Assembly: GCF_029227915.1 (NCBI RefSeq)
Contig: NC_079880.1
Location: 5,334,001 to 5,398,000, forward strand
Origin: Hydractinia symbiolongicarpus
Taxonomy: Eukaryota > Cnidaria > Hydrozoa > Anthoathecata > Hydractiniidae
Direction of reading: 5' to 3'
DNA: 64,000 bases
Shown here: positions 48,656 to 60,600 of the stretch, piece after piece
Position numbering within the stretch: position 1 is the stretch's first letter
Layout of the letters: each line of letters opens with the position of its first letter
Translations under genes and position numbers: made by a program
Notes under the pieces: generated by a model
The model's input: only the letters and a program-made list of their open reading frames with translations
Databases searched by the model: none
Told to the model about the DNA's origin: nothing

Positions 48656-51085
48656 TACGGGAAATGGCGGCTTTTCGTTTGCCGGCGATTAAACTTCTTT
48701 TATTCAGCGTCTCATCAAAAATGAAAACATGTTTGAAAACTACAAGTCTCATGCGTTTTAGTGGTGAAAATATAATTTAAAAAATCGTTTTGGAAATGAG
48801 TTTACTCACAGGGTACTTTCTTTGTAAACATTCGACTATACGGGCCAAGTCCGGGATTTACGGGAAATCGCGGGTTTTCGTTTGCTGGCGATTAAACCAC
48901 TTTCATTAAGCGTCTCATCAAAAATGAAAACATTTCTGAAAACTACAAGTCTCATGCGTTTTAGTGGTAAAAAAATAATTTAAAAAATCGTTCGGGAAAT
49001 GAGTTTACTCCCTGGGTACTTTCTTTGTATACTTTTGACTATACGGGTCGAGTCAGGGGCTTACGGAAATCGCGGGTTTTCGTTTGCCGGCGATTAAACT
49101 TCTTTTATTCAGCGTCTCATCAAAAATGAAAACATTTTTGAAAACTACAAGTCTCATGCGTTTTAGTGGTGAAAAGATAACTTAAAAAATCGTTTTGGAA
49201 ATGAGTTTACTCACAGGGTACTTTCTTTGTAAACATTCGACTATACGGGCCAAGCCCGGGATTTACGGGAAATCGCGGGTTTTCGTTTGCTGGCGATTAA
49301 ACCACTTTCATTAAGCGTCTCATCAAAAATGAAAACATTTCTGAAAACTACAAGTCTCATGCGTTTTAGTGGTGAAAAAATAATTTAAAAATCGTTCGGG
49401 AAATGAGTTTACTCACAGGGTACTTTCTTTGTATACATTCGACTATACGGGCAAAGCCCGTGATTTACGGGAAATCGTGGGTTTTCGTTTGCCGGCGATT
49501 AAACTTCTTTTATTCAGCGTCTCATCAAAAATGAAAACATTTTTGAAAACTACAAGTCTCATGCGTTTTAGTGGTGAAAAGATAATTTAAAAAATCGTTT
49601 TGGAAATGAGTTTACACACAGGGTACTTTCTTTGTATACATTCGACTATACGGGCCAAGCCCGGGATTTACGGGAAATCGCGGGTTTTCGTTTGCTGGCG
49701 ATTAAACCACTTTCATTAAGCGTCTCATCAAAAATTAAAACATTTCTGAAAACTACAAGTCTCATGCGTTTTAGTGGTGAAAAAATAATTTAAAAAATCG
49801 TTCGGGAAATGAGTTTACTCACAGGGTACTTTCTTTGTATACATTCGACTATACGGGTCAAGCCCGGGGTTTACGGGAAATGGCGGCTTTTCGTTTGCCG
49901 GCGATTAAACTTCTTTTATTCAGCGTCTCATCAAAAATGAAAACATGTTTGAAAACTACAAGTCTCATGCGTTTTAGTGGTGAAAATATAATTTAAAAAA
50001 TCGTTTTGGAAATGAGTTTACTCACAGGGTACTCTCTTTGTAAACATTCGACTATACGGGCCAAGTCCGGGATTTACGGGAAATCGCGGGTTTTCGTTTG
50101 CTGGCGATTAAACCACTTTCATTAAGCGTCTCATCAAAAATGAAAACATTTCTGAAAACTACAAGTCTCATGCGTTTTAGTGGTAAAAAAATAATTTAAA
50201 AAATCGTTCGGGAAATGAGTTTACTCCCTGGGTACTTTCTTTGTATACTTTTGACTATACGGGTCGAGTCAGGGGCTTACGGAAATCGCGGGTTTTCGTT
50301 TGCCGGCGATTAAACTTCTTTTATTCAGCGTCTCATCAAAAATGAAAACATTTTTGAAAACTACAAGTCTCATGCGTTTTAGTGGTGAAAAGATAACTTA
50401 AAAAATCGTTTTGGAAATGAGTTTACTCACAGGGTACTTTCTTTGTAAACATTCGACTATACGGGCCAAGCCCGGGATTTACGGGAAATCGCGGGTTTTC
50501 GTTTGCTGGCGATTAAACCACTTTCATTAAGCGTCTCATCAAAAATGAAAACATTTCTGAAAACTACAAGTCTCATGCGTTTTAGTGGTGAAAAAATAAT
50601 TTAAAAATCGTTCGGGAAATGAGTTTACTCACAGGGTACTTTCTTCGTATACATTCGACTATACGGGCAAAGCCCGTGATTTACGGGAAATCGTGGGTTT
50701 TCGTTTGCCGGCGATTAAACTTCTTTTATTCAGCGTCTCATCAAAAATGAAAACATTTTTGAAAACTACAAGTCTCATGCGTTTTAGTGGTGAAAAGATA
50801 ATTTAAAAAATCGTTTTGGAAATGAGTTTACACACAGGGTACTTTCTTTGTATACATTCGACTATACGGGCCAAGCCCGGGATTTACGGGAAATCGCGGG
50901 TTTTCGTTTGCTGGCGATTAAACCACTTTCATTAAGCGTCTCATCAAAAATGAAAACATTTCTAAAAACTACAAGTCTCATGCGTTTTAGTGGTGAAAAA
51001 ATAATTTAAAAAATCGTTCGGGAAATGAGTTTACTCACAGGGTACTTTCTTTGTATACATTCGACTATACGGGTCAAGCCCGGGA
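48655..51085 (+). repeat. Tandem duplication, six monomers (1,216 bp x 2)
   Basis: GAAATGGCGGCTTTTCG (48661/49877), ACATGTTTGAAAAC and GGGCAAAGCC (49449/50665) are 1,216 bp apart. The junction lies in CGGGGTTTACGGGAAATGGCGGC near 49875. Differences seen: ACTTTCTTTG against ACTCTCTTTG (50033), TTCTTTGTAT against TTCTTCGTAT (50641) and AAAAATTAAAAC (49733) against AAAAATGAAAAC. Confidence 0.88.
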
Positions 51086-51780
51086 TTTACGGGAAATGGC
51101 GGGTTTTCGTTTGCCGGCGATTAAACTTCTTTTATTCAGCGTCTCATCAAAAATGAAAACATTTTTAAAAACTACAAGTCTCATGCGTTGTAGTGGTGAA
51201 AAAATAATTTAAAAAATCGTTCGAAAAATGAGTTTACTCCCTGGGTAATTTCTTTGTATACTTTTGACTATACGGGCCGAGTCCGGGGTTTACCGGAAAT
51301 GGCGGGTTTTCGTTTGCCGGCAATTAAACTTCTTTTATTCAGCGTCTCATCAAAAATGAAAACATTTTTAAAAACTATAAGTCTCATGGGTTTTAGTGGT
51401 GAAATAATAATTTAAAAAATCGTTCGGGAAATGAGTTTACATCCCGGGTACTTTCTTTACTATACGGGCCGAGTCCGGGATTTACGGAAATCGCAGGTTT
51501 TCGTTTGCCGGCGATTAAACCACTTTCATTAAGCGTCTCATCAAAAATGAAAACATTTCTGAAAACTACAAGTCTCATGCGTTTTAGTGGTGAAAAAATA
51601 ATTTAAAAATCGTTCGGGAAATGAGTTTACTCACAGGGTATTTTCTTTGTATACATTCGACTATACGGGCAAAGCCCGTGATTTACGGGAAAGCGCGGGT
51701 TTTCGTTTGCCGGCGATTAAACTTCTTTTATTCAGCGTCTCATCAAAAATGAAAACATTTTGGAAAACTACAAGTCTCAT
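51085..51780 (+). repeat. Monomers including a deleted-class junction
   Basis: GTTGTAGTGG with TTCGAAAAATGAG, a GGCAATTAAAC monomer, the deleted junction near 51451 leading to TACGGAAATCG, and a GGGCAAAGCCCGTG monomer. The monomer at about 51464 is chimeric: a GAGTCC type-2 start with a CCACTTTCATTAAG type-1 body. Confidence 0.75.
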
Positions 51781-54190
51781 GCGTTTTAGTGGTGAAAAGA
51801 TAATTTAAAAAATCGTTTTGGAAATGAGTTTACACACAGGGTACTTTCTTTGTATACATTCGACTATACGGGCCAAGCCCGGGATTTACGGGAAATCGCG
51901 GGTTTTCGTTTGCTGGCGATTAAACCACTTTCATTAAGCGTCTCATCAAAAATGAAAACATTTCTGAAAACTACAAGTCTCATGCGTTTTAGTGGTGAAA
52001 AAATAATTTAAAAAATCGTTCGGAAAATGAGTTTACTCACAGGGTACTTTCTTTGTATACATTCGACTATACGGGTCAAGCTCGGGATTTACGGGAAATG
52101 GCGGGTTTTCGTTTGCCTGCGATTAAACTTCTTTTATTCAGCGTCTCATCAAAAATGAAAACATTTTTAAAAACTACAAGTCTCATGCGTTGTAGTGGTG
52201 AAAAAATAATTTAAAAAATCGTTCGAAAAATGAGTTTACTCCCTGGGTAATTTCTTTGTATACTTTTGACTATACGGGCCGAGTCCGGGGTTTACGGGAA
52301 ATGGCGGGTTTTCGTTTGCCGGCAATTAAACTTCTTTTATTCAGCGTCTCATGAAAAATGAAAACATTTTTAAGAACTATAAGTCTCATGGGTTTTAGTG
52401 GTGAAATAATAATTTATAAAATCGTTCGGGAAATGAGTTTACATCCCGGGTACTTTCTTTACTATACGGGCCGAGTCCGGGATTTACGGAAATCGCAGGT
52501 TTTCGTTTGCCGGCGATTAAACTTCTTTTATTCAGCGTCTCATCAAAAATGAAAACAATTTTAAAAACTACAAGTCTCATGCGTTTTAGTGGTGAAAAAA
52601 TAATTTAAAAAATCGTTCGGGAAATGAGTTTACTCACAGGGTACTTTCTTTGTATACATTCGACTATACGGGCAAAGCCCGTGATTTACGGGAAATCGCG
52701 GGTTTTCGTTTGCCGGCGATTAAACTTCTTTTATTCAGCGTCTCATCAAAAATGAAAACATTTTTGAAAACTACAAGTCTCATGCGTTTTAGTGGTGAAA
52801 AGATAATTTAGAAAATCGTTTTGGAAATGAGTTTACTCACAGGGTACTTTCTTTGTATACATTCGACTATACCGGCCAAGCCCGGGATTTACGGGCAATC
52901 GCGGGTTTTCGTTTGCTGGCGATTAAACCACTTTCATTAAGCGTCTCATCAAAAATGAAAACATTTCTGAAAACTACAAGTCTCATGCGTTTTAGTGGTG
53001 AAAAGATAATTTAAAAAATCGTTTTGGAAATGAGTTTACACACAGGGTACTTTCTTTGTATACATTCGACTATACGGGCCAAGCCCGAGATTTACGGGAA
53101 ATCGCGGGTTTTCGTTTGCTGGCGATTAAACCACTTTCATTAAGCGTCTCATCAAAAATGAAAACATTTCTGAAAACTACAAGTCTCATGCGTTTTAGTG
53201 GTGAAAAAATAATTTAAAAAATCGTTCGGAAAATGAGTTTACTCACAGGGTACTTTCTTTGTATACATTCGACTATACGGGTCAAGCTCGGGATTTACGG
53301 GAAATGGCGGGTTTTCGTTTGCCTGCGATTAAACTTCTTTTATTCAGCGTCTCATCAAAAATGAAAACATTTTTAAAAACTACAAGTCTCATGCGTTGTA
53401 GTGGTGAAAAAATAATTTAAAAAATCGTTCGAAAAATGAGTTTACTCCCTGGGTAATTTCTTTGTATACTTTTGACTATACGGGCCGAGTCCGGGGTTTA
53501 CGGGAAATGGCGGGTTTTCGTTTGCCGGCAATTAAACTTCTTTTATTCAGCGTCTCATGAAAAATGAAAACATTTTTAAGAACTATAAGTCTCATGGGTT
53601 TTAGTGGTGAAATAATAATTTATAAAATCGTTCGGGAAATGAGTTTACATCCCGGGTACTTTCTTTACTATACGGGCCGAGTCCGGGATTTACGGAAATC
53701 GCAGGTTTTCGTTTGCCGGCGATTAAACTTCTTTTATTCAGCGTCTCATCAAAAATGAAAACAATTTTAAAAACTACAAGTCTCATGCGTTTTAGTGGTG
53801 AAAAAATAATTTAAAAAATCGTTCGGGAAATGAGTTTACTCACAGGGTACTTTCTTTGTATACATTCGACTATACGGGCAAAGCCCGTGATTTACGGGAA
53901 ATCGCGGGTTTTCGTTTGCCGGCGATTAAACTTCTTTTATTCAGCGTCTCATCAAAAATGAAAACATTTTTGAAAACTACAAGTCTCATGCGTTTTAGTG
54001 GTGAAAAGATAATTTAGAAAATCGTTTTGGAAATGAGTTTACTCACAGGGTACTTTCTTTGTATACATTCGACTATACCGGCCAAGCCCGGGATTTACGG
54101 GCAATCGCGGGTTTTCGTTTGCTGGCGATTAAACCACTTTCATTAAGCGTCTCATCAAAAATGAAAACATTTCTGAAAACTACAAGTCTC
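51780..54190 (+). repeat. Tandem duplication, six monomers (1,206 bp x 2)
   Basis: GTTTACACACAGG, AAGCTCGGGATTT (52079/53285), the 52358-52552 segment (against 53564-53758) and ATACCGGCCAAG are all 1,206 bp apart. Because each unit contains one 192-bp monomer and its one-base-short partner, six monomers measure 1,206 bp instead of about 1,218. Copies meet near 52985. The only difference noticed in the shared part is CCCGAGATTT near 53085 against CCCGGGATTT near 51879. Confidence 0.88.
52270..52461 (+). repeat. Representative deleted monomer, 192 bp
   Basis: The end of this monomer reads GTTTACATCCCGGGTACTTTCTTTA and runs straight into CTATACGGG. The usual GTATACTTTTG (11 bp) before the next monomer is missing, and CTCCCTGGG is replaced by CATCCCGGG. 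The following monomer typically also lacks one G (TACGGAAATCG), so the pair measures 394 bp instead of 406. Thirteen such junctions were seen, near 37887, 42541, 51451, 52455, 53661, 54869, 55871, 56467, 56865, 58069, 58867, 61087 and 62090. None was seen left of 37.8 kb. Confidence 0.9.
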
Positions 54191-55071
54191 ATGCGTTTTA
54201 GTGGTGAAAAAATAATTTAAAAAATCGTTCGGGAAATGAGTTTACTCACAAGGTACTTTCTTTGTATACATTCGACTATACGGGCCAAGCCCGGGATTTA
54301 CGGGAAATCGCGGGTTTTCGTTTGCTGGCGATTAAACCACTTTCATTAAGCGTCTCATCAAAAATGAAAACATTTCTGAAAACTACAAGTCTCATGCGTT
54401 TTAGTGGTGAAAAAATAATTTGAAAAATCGTTCGGGAAATGAGTTTACTCACAGGGTACTTTCTTTGTATACATTCGACTATACGGGCCAAGCCCGGGAT
54501 TTACGGGAAATGGCGGGTTTTCGTTTGCCGGCAATTAAAATTCTTTTATTCAGCGTCTCATCAAAAATGAAAACATTTTTAAAAACTACAAGTCTCATGC
54601 GTTGTAGTGGTGAAAAAATAATTTAAAAAATCGTTCCAAAAATGAGTTTACTCCCTGGGTAATTTTTTTGTATACTTTTGACTATACGGGCCGAGTCCGG
54701 GGTTTACGGGAAATGGCGGGTTTTCGTTTGCCGGCGATTAAACTTCTTTTATTCAGCGTCTCATCAAAAATGAAATCATTTTTAAAAACTATAAGTCTCA
54801 TGGGTTTTAGTGGTGAAATAATAATTTAAAAAATCGTTTGGGAAATGAGTTAACATCCCGGGTACTTTTTTTACTATACGGGCCGAGTCCGGGATTTACG
54901 GAAATCGCAGGTTTTCGTTTGCCGGCGATTAAACTTCTTTTATTTAGCGTCTCATCAAAAATGAAAACATTTTTGAAAACTACAAGTCTCATGCGTTTTA
55001 GTGGTGAAAAAATAATTTAAAAAATCGTTCGGGAAATGAGTTTACTCGCTGGGTACATTCTTTGTATACTT
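53530..55071 (+). repeat. Interspersed duplicate, copy 1 (offset 3,200 bp)
   Basis: 53564-53758, 54276-54491 and 54807-54992 match positions exactly 3,200 bp downstream. Differences: ACAAGGTAC (54248) against ACAGGGTAC, CATTTCTGAAAAC (54371) against CATTTCTAAAAAC, and, at the distal edge, TACTCGCTGGG against TACTCCCTGGG. It contains two deleted-class junctions. The left part overlaps copy 2 of the 1,206-bp duplication. Confidence 0.86.
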
Positions 55072-56350
55072 TTGACAATACGGGCCGAGTCCGGGATTTA
55101 CGGGAAATCGCAGGTTTTCGTTTGCCGGCGATTAAACTTCTTTTATTCAGCGTCTCATCAAAAATGAAAACATTTTTGAAAACTACAAGTCTCATGCGTT
55201 TTAGTGGTGAAAAGATAATTTAAAAAATCGTTTTGAAAATGAGTTTACTCACAGGGTACTTTCTTTGTATACATTCGACTATACGGGCCAAGCCCGGGAT
55301 TTACGGGAAATCGCGGGTTTTCGTTTGCTGGCGATTAAACCACTTTCATTGCGCGTCTCATCAAAAATGAAAACATTTCTGAAAACTACAAGTCTCATGC
55401 GTTTTAGTGGTGAAAAAATAATTTAAAAAATCGTTCGGGAAATGAGTTTTCTCACAGGGTACTTTCTTTGTATACATTCGACTATACGGGCCAAGCCCGG
55501 GATTTACGGAAAATGGCGGGTTTTCGTTTACCGGCGATTAAACTTCTTTTATTCAGCGTCTCATCAAAAATGAAAACATTTTTAAAAACTACAAGTCTCA
55601 TGCGTTGTAGTGGTGAAAAAATAATTTAAAAAATCGTTCGAAAAATGAGTTTACTCCCTGGGTAATTTCTTTGTATACTTTTGACTATACGGGCCGAGTC
55701 CGGGGTTTACAGGAAATGGCGGGTTTTCGTTTGCCGGCGATTAAACTTCTTTTATTCAGCGTCTCATCAAAAATGAAAACATTTTTAAAAACTATAAGTC
55801 TCATTGGTTTTAGTGGTGAAATAATAATTTAAAAAATCGTTCGGGAAATGAGTTTACATCCCGGGTACTTTCTTTACTATACGGGCCGAGTCCGGGATTT
55901 ACGGAAATCGCAGATTTTCGTTTGCCGGCGATTAAACTTCTTTTGTTCAGCGTCTCATCAAAAATGAAAACATTTTTAAAAACTACAGGTCTCATGCGTT
56001 TTAGTGGTGAAAATATAATTTAAAAAATCGTTCGGGAAATGAGTTTACTCACAGGGTACTTCCTTTGTATACATTCGACTATACGGGCAAAGCCCTTGAT
56101 TTACGGGAAATCGCGGGTTTTCGTTTGCCGGCGATTAAACTTCTTTTTTTCAGCGTCTTATCAAAAATGAAAACATTTTTGAAAACTACAAGTCTTATGC
56201 GTTTTAGTGTTGAAAAGATAATTTAAAAAATCGTTCGGGAAATGAGTTTACTCCCTGGGTAATTTCTTTGTATACTTTTGACTATACGGGCCGAGTCCGG
56301 GGTTTACGGGAAATGGCGGGTTTTCGTTTGCCGGCAATTAAACTTCTTTT
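55071..56350 (+). repeat. Monomers between 3.2-kb duplicates; partner of 58.8 kb
   Basis: TCATTGGTTT (55801) and TTTTGTTCAG (55941) recur 2,997 bp downstream (58798 and 58938), along with ACTTCCTTTG and AAAGCCCTTGATTT. One deleted junction is near 55871. Private variants include TTGCGCGTCTC (about 55349), GAGTTTTCTCAC (55446) and GTTTACCGGCG (55526). Confidence 0.76.
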
Positions 56351-57138
56351 ATTCAGCGTCTCATGAAAAATGAAAACATTTTTAAGAACTATAAGTCTCA
56401 TGGGTTTTAGTGGTGAAATAATAATTTATAAAATCGTTCGGGAAATGAGTTTACATCCCGGGTACTTTCTTTACTATACGGGCCGAGTCCGGGATTTACG
56501 GAAATCGCAGGTTTTCGTTTGCCGGCGATTAAACTTCTTTTATTCAGCGTCTCATCAAAAATGAAAACAATTTTAAAAACTACAAGTCTCATGCGTTTTA
56601 GTGGTGAAAAAATAATTTAAAAAATCGTTCGGGAAATGAGTTTACTCACAGGGTACTTTCTTTGTATACATTCGACTATACGGGCAAAGCCCGTGATTTA
56701 CGGGAAATCGCGGGTTTTCGTTTGCCGGCGATTAAACTTCTTTTATTCAGCGTCTCATGAAAAATGAAAACATTTTTAAGAACTATAAGTCTCATGGGTT
56801 TTAGTGGTGAAATAATAATTTATAAAATCGTTCGGGAAATGAGTTTACATCCCGGGTACTTTCTTTACTATACGGGCCGAGTCCGGGATTTACGGAAATC
56901 GCAGGTTTTCGTTTGCCGGCGATTAAACTTCTTTTATTCAGCGTCTCATCAAAAATGAAAACAATTTTAAAAACTACAAGTCTCATGCGTTTTAGTGGTG
57001 AAAAAATAATTTAAAAAATCGTTCGGGAAATGAGTTTACTCACAGGGTACTTTCTTTGTATACATTCGACTATACGGGCAAAGCCCGTGATTTACGGGAA
57101 ATCGCGGGTTTTCGTTTGCCGGCGATTAAACTTCTTTT
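56350..57138 (+). repeat. Tandem dimer duplication (394 bp x 2)
   Basis: 56370-56564 and 56764-56958 are identical in translation and 394 bp apart. Each dimer is one 192-bp deleted monomer plus one 202-bp monomer lacking a G. CATGAAAAATG replaces CATCAAAAATG in the first monomer of each unit. The same dimer sits at 52358 and 53564, so this subunit has been amplified locally. Confidence 0.86.
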
Positions 57139-58271
57139 ATTCAGCGTCTCATCAAAAATGAAAACATTTTTGAAAACTACAAGTCTCATGCGTTTTAGTG
57201 GTGAAAAGATAATTTAGAAAATCGTTTTGGAAATGAGTTTACTCACAGGGTACTTTCTTTGTATACATTCGACTATACCGGCCAAGCCCGGGATTTACGG
57301 GCAATCGCGGGTTTTCGTTTGCTGGCGATTAAACCACTTTCATTAAGCGTCTCATCAAAAATGAAAACATTTCTGAAAACTACAAGTCTCATGCGTTTTA
57401 GTGGTGAAAAAATAATTTAAAAAATCGTTCGGGAAATGAGTTTACTCACAGGGTACTTTCTTTGTATACATTCGACTATACGGGCCAAGCCCGGGATTTA
57501 CGGGAAATCGCGGGTTTTCGTTTGCTGGCGATTAAACCACTTTCATTAAGCGTCTCATCAAAAATGAAAACATTTCTAAAAACTACAAGTCTCATGCGTT
57601 TTAGTGGTGAAAAAATAATTTGAAAAATCGTTCGGGAAATGAGTTTACTCACAGGGTACTTTCTTTGTATACATTCGACTATACGGGCCAAGCCCGGGAT
57701 TTACGGGAAATGGCGGGTTTTCGTTTGCCGGCAATTAAAATTCTTTTATTCAGCGTCTCATCAAAAATGAAAACATTTTTAAAAACTACAAGTCTCATGC
57801 GTTGTAGTGGTGAAAAAATAATTTAAAAAATCGTTCCAAAAATGAGTTTACTCCCTGGGTAATTTTTTTGTATACTTTTGACTATACGGGCCGAGTCCGG
57901 GGTTTACGGGAAATGGCGGGTTTTCGTTTGCCGGCGATTAAACTTCTTTTATTCACCGTCTCATCAAAAATGAAATCATTTTTAAAAACTATAAGTCTCA
58001 TGGGTTTTAGTGGTGAAATAATAATTTAAAAAATCGTTTGGGAAATGAGTTAACATCCCGGGTACTTTTTTTACTATACGGGCCGAGTCCGGGATTTACG
58101 GAAATCGCAGGTTTTCGTTTGCCGGCGATTAAACTTCTTTTATTTAGCGTCTCATCAAAAATGAAAACATTTTTGAAAACTACAAGTCTCATGCGTTTTA
58201 GTGGTGAAAAAATAATTTAAAAAATCGTTCGGGAAATGAGTTTACTCCCTGGGTACATTCTTTGTATACTT
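56730..58271 (+). repeat. Interspersed duplicate, copy 2 (offset 3,200 bp)
   Basis: Partner of 53530-55071. It has CACCGTCTC near 57955 where copy 1 has CAGCGTCTC. It ends near 58271, where TTTTGACTATACGGGCAAAGCC replaces TTTTGACAATACGGGCCGAG. Confidence 0.85.
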
Positions 58272-59640
58272 TTGACTATACGGGCAAAGCCCTTGATTTA
58301 CGGGAAATCGCGGGTTTTCGTTTGCCGGCGATTAAACTTCTTTTTTTCAGCGTCTTATCAAAAATGAAAACATTTTTGAAAACTACAAGTCTTATGCGTT
58401 TTAGTGTTGAAAAGGTAATTTAAAAAATCGTTTTGGAAATGAGTTTACTCACAGGGTACTTTCTTTGTATACATTCGACTATACGGGCCAAGCCCGGGAT
58501 TTACGGAAAATCGCGGGTTTTCGTTTGCTGGCGATTAAACCACTTTCATTAAGCGTCTCATCAAAAATGAAAACATTTCTGAAAGCTACAAGTCTCATGC
58601 GTTTTAGTGGTGAAAAAATAATTTAAAAAATCGTTCGGAAAATGAGTTTACTCACAGGGTACTTTCTTTGTATACATTCGACTATACGGGCCAAGCCCGG
58701 GATTTATGGGAAATGGCGGGTTTTCGTTTGCCGGCGATTAAACTTCTTTTATTCAGCGTCTCATCAAAAATGAAAACATTTTTAAAAACTATAAGTCTCA
58801 TTGGTTTTAGTGGTGAAATAATAATTTAAAAAATCGTTCGGGAAATGAGTTTACATCCCGGGTACTTTCTTTACTATACGGGCCGAGTCCGGGATTTACG
58901 GAAATCGCAGATTTTCGTTTGCCGGCGATTAAACTTCTTTTGTTCAGCGTCTCATCAAAAAGAAAACATTTTTAAAAACTACAGGTCTCATGCGTTTTAG
59001 TGTTGAAAAAATAATTTAAAAAATCGTTCGGGAAATGAGTTTACTCACAGGGTACTTCCTTTGTATACATTCGACTATACGGGCAAAGCCCTTGATTTAC
59101 GGGAAATCGCGGGTTTTCGTTTGCCGGCGATTAAACTTCTTTTTTTCAGCGTCTTATCAAAAATGAAAATATTTTTGAAAACTACAAGTCTTATGCGTTT
59201 TAGTGTTGAAAAGGTAATTTAAAAAATCGTTTTGGAAATGAGTTTACTCACAGGGTACTTTCTTTGTATACATTCGACTATACGGGCCAAGCCCGGGATT
59301 TACGGAAAATCGCGGGTTTTCGTTTGCTGGCGATTAAACCACTTTCATTAAGCGTCTCATCAAAAATGAAAACATTTCTGAAAGCTACAAGTCTCATGCG
59401 TTTTAGTGGTGAAAAAATAATTTAAAAAATCGTTCGGGAAATGAGTTTACTCACAGGGTACTTTCTTTGTATACATTCGACTATACGGGCCAAGCCCGGG
59501 ATTTACGGGAAATGGCGGGTTTTCGTTTGCCGGCGATTAAACTTCTTTTATTCAGCGTCTCATCAAAAATGAAAACATTTTTAAAAACTACAAGTCTCAT
59601 GCGTTGTAGTGGTGAAAAAATAATTTAAAAAATCGTTCCA
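58271..59640 (+). repeat. Tandem partial duplication (799 bp) and partner of 55.8 kb
   Basis: AAAGGTAATT occurs at 58411 and 59210 (799 bp), together with AAAGCCCTTGATTT, CGTCTTATC, TTAGTGTTGAAAA and GAAAGCTACAAG. The unit includes one deleted junction (about 58867) and a one-base deletion (CAAAAAGAAAAC near 58957). The 58798-59100 part also matches 55801-56100 at 2,997 bp. Confidence 0.78.
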
Positions 59641-60600
59641 AAAATGAGTTTACTCCCTGGGTAATTTCTTTGTATACTTTTGACTATACGGGCCGAGTCC
59701 GGGGTTTACGGGAAATGGCGGGTTTTCGTTTGCCGGCGATTAAACTTCTTTTATTCAGCGTCTCATCAAAAATGAAAACATTTTTGAAAACTACAAGTCT
59801 CATGCGTTTTAGTGGTGAAAAAATAATTTAAAAAATCGTTCGGGAAATAAGTTTACTCCCTGGGTACATTCTTTGTATACTTTTGAAAATACGGGCGGAG
59901 TCCGGGATTTACGGGAAATCGCAGGTTTTTGTTTGCCGGCGATTAAACTTCTTTTATTCAGCGTCTCATCAAAAATGAAAACATTTTTGAAAACTACAAG
60001 TCTCATGCGTTTTAGTGGTGAAAAGATAATTTAAAAAATCGTTTGGGAAATGAGTTTACTCCCTGGGTACTTTCTTTGTATACTTTTGACTATGCGGGCC
60101 GAGTCCGGGGTTTACGGGAAATGGCAGGTTTTCGTTTGCCGGCGATTAAACCACTTTCATTAAGCGTCTCATCAAAAATGAAAACATTTTTGAAAACTAC
60201 AAGTCTCATGCGTTTTAGTGGTGAAAAAATAATTTAAAAAATCGTTCGGGAAATAAGTTTACTCCCTGGGTACATTCTTTGTATACTTTTGAAAATACGG
60301 GCGGAGTCCGGGATTTACGGGAAATCGCAGGTTTTTGTTTGCCGGCGATTAAACTTCTTTTATTCAGCGTCTCATCAAAAATGAAAACATTTTTGAAAAC
60401 TACAAGTCTCATGCGTTTTAGTGGTGAAAAGATAATTTAAAAAATCGTTTTGGAAATGAGTTTACTCACAGGGTACTTTCTTTGTATACATTCGACTATA
60501 CGGGCCAAGCCCGGGATTTACGGGAAATCGCGGGTTTTCGTTTGCTGGCGATTAAACCACTTTCATTAAGCGTCTCATCAAAAATGAAAACATTTCTGAA
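59640..60600 (+). repeat. Tandem dimer duplication (406 bp) with GGGCGGAG variant
   Basis: 59809-60006 and 60215-60412 are 406 bp apart and both carry GAAAATACGGGCGGAGTCC, AATAAGTTTAC and GTACATTC. Between them lies a chimeric monomer (about 60090) with GACTATGCGGGCC, AAATGGCAGG and a type-1 CCACTTTCATTAAG body. The same stretch recurs at 63640-64000 (offset 3,831 bp from the first copy). Confidence 0.83.
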
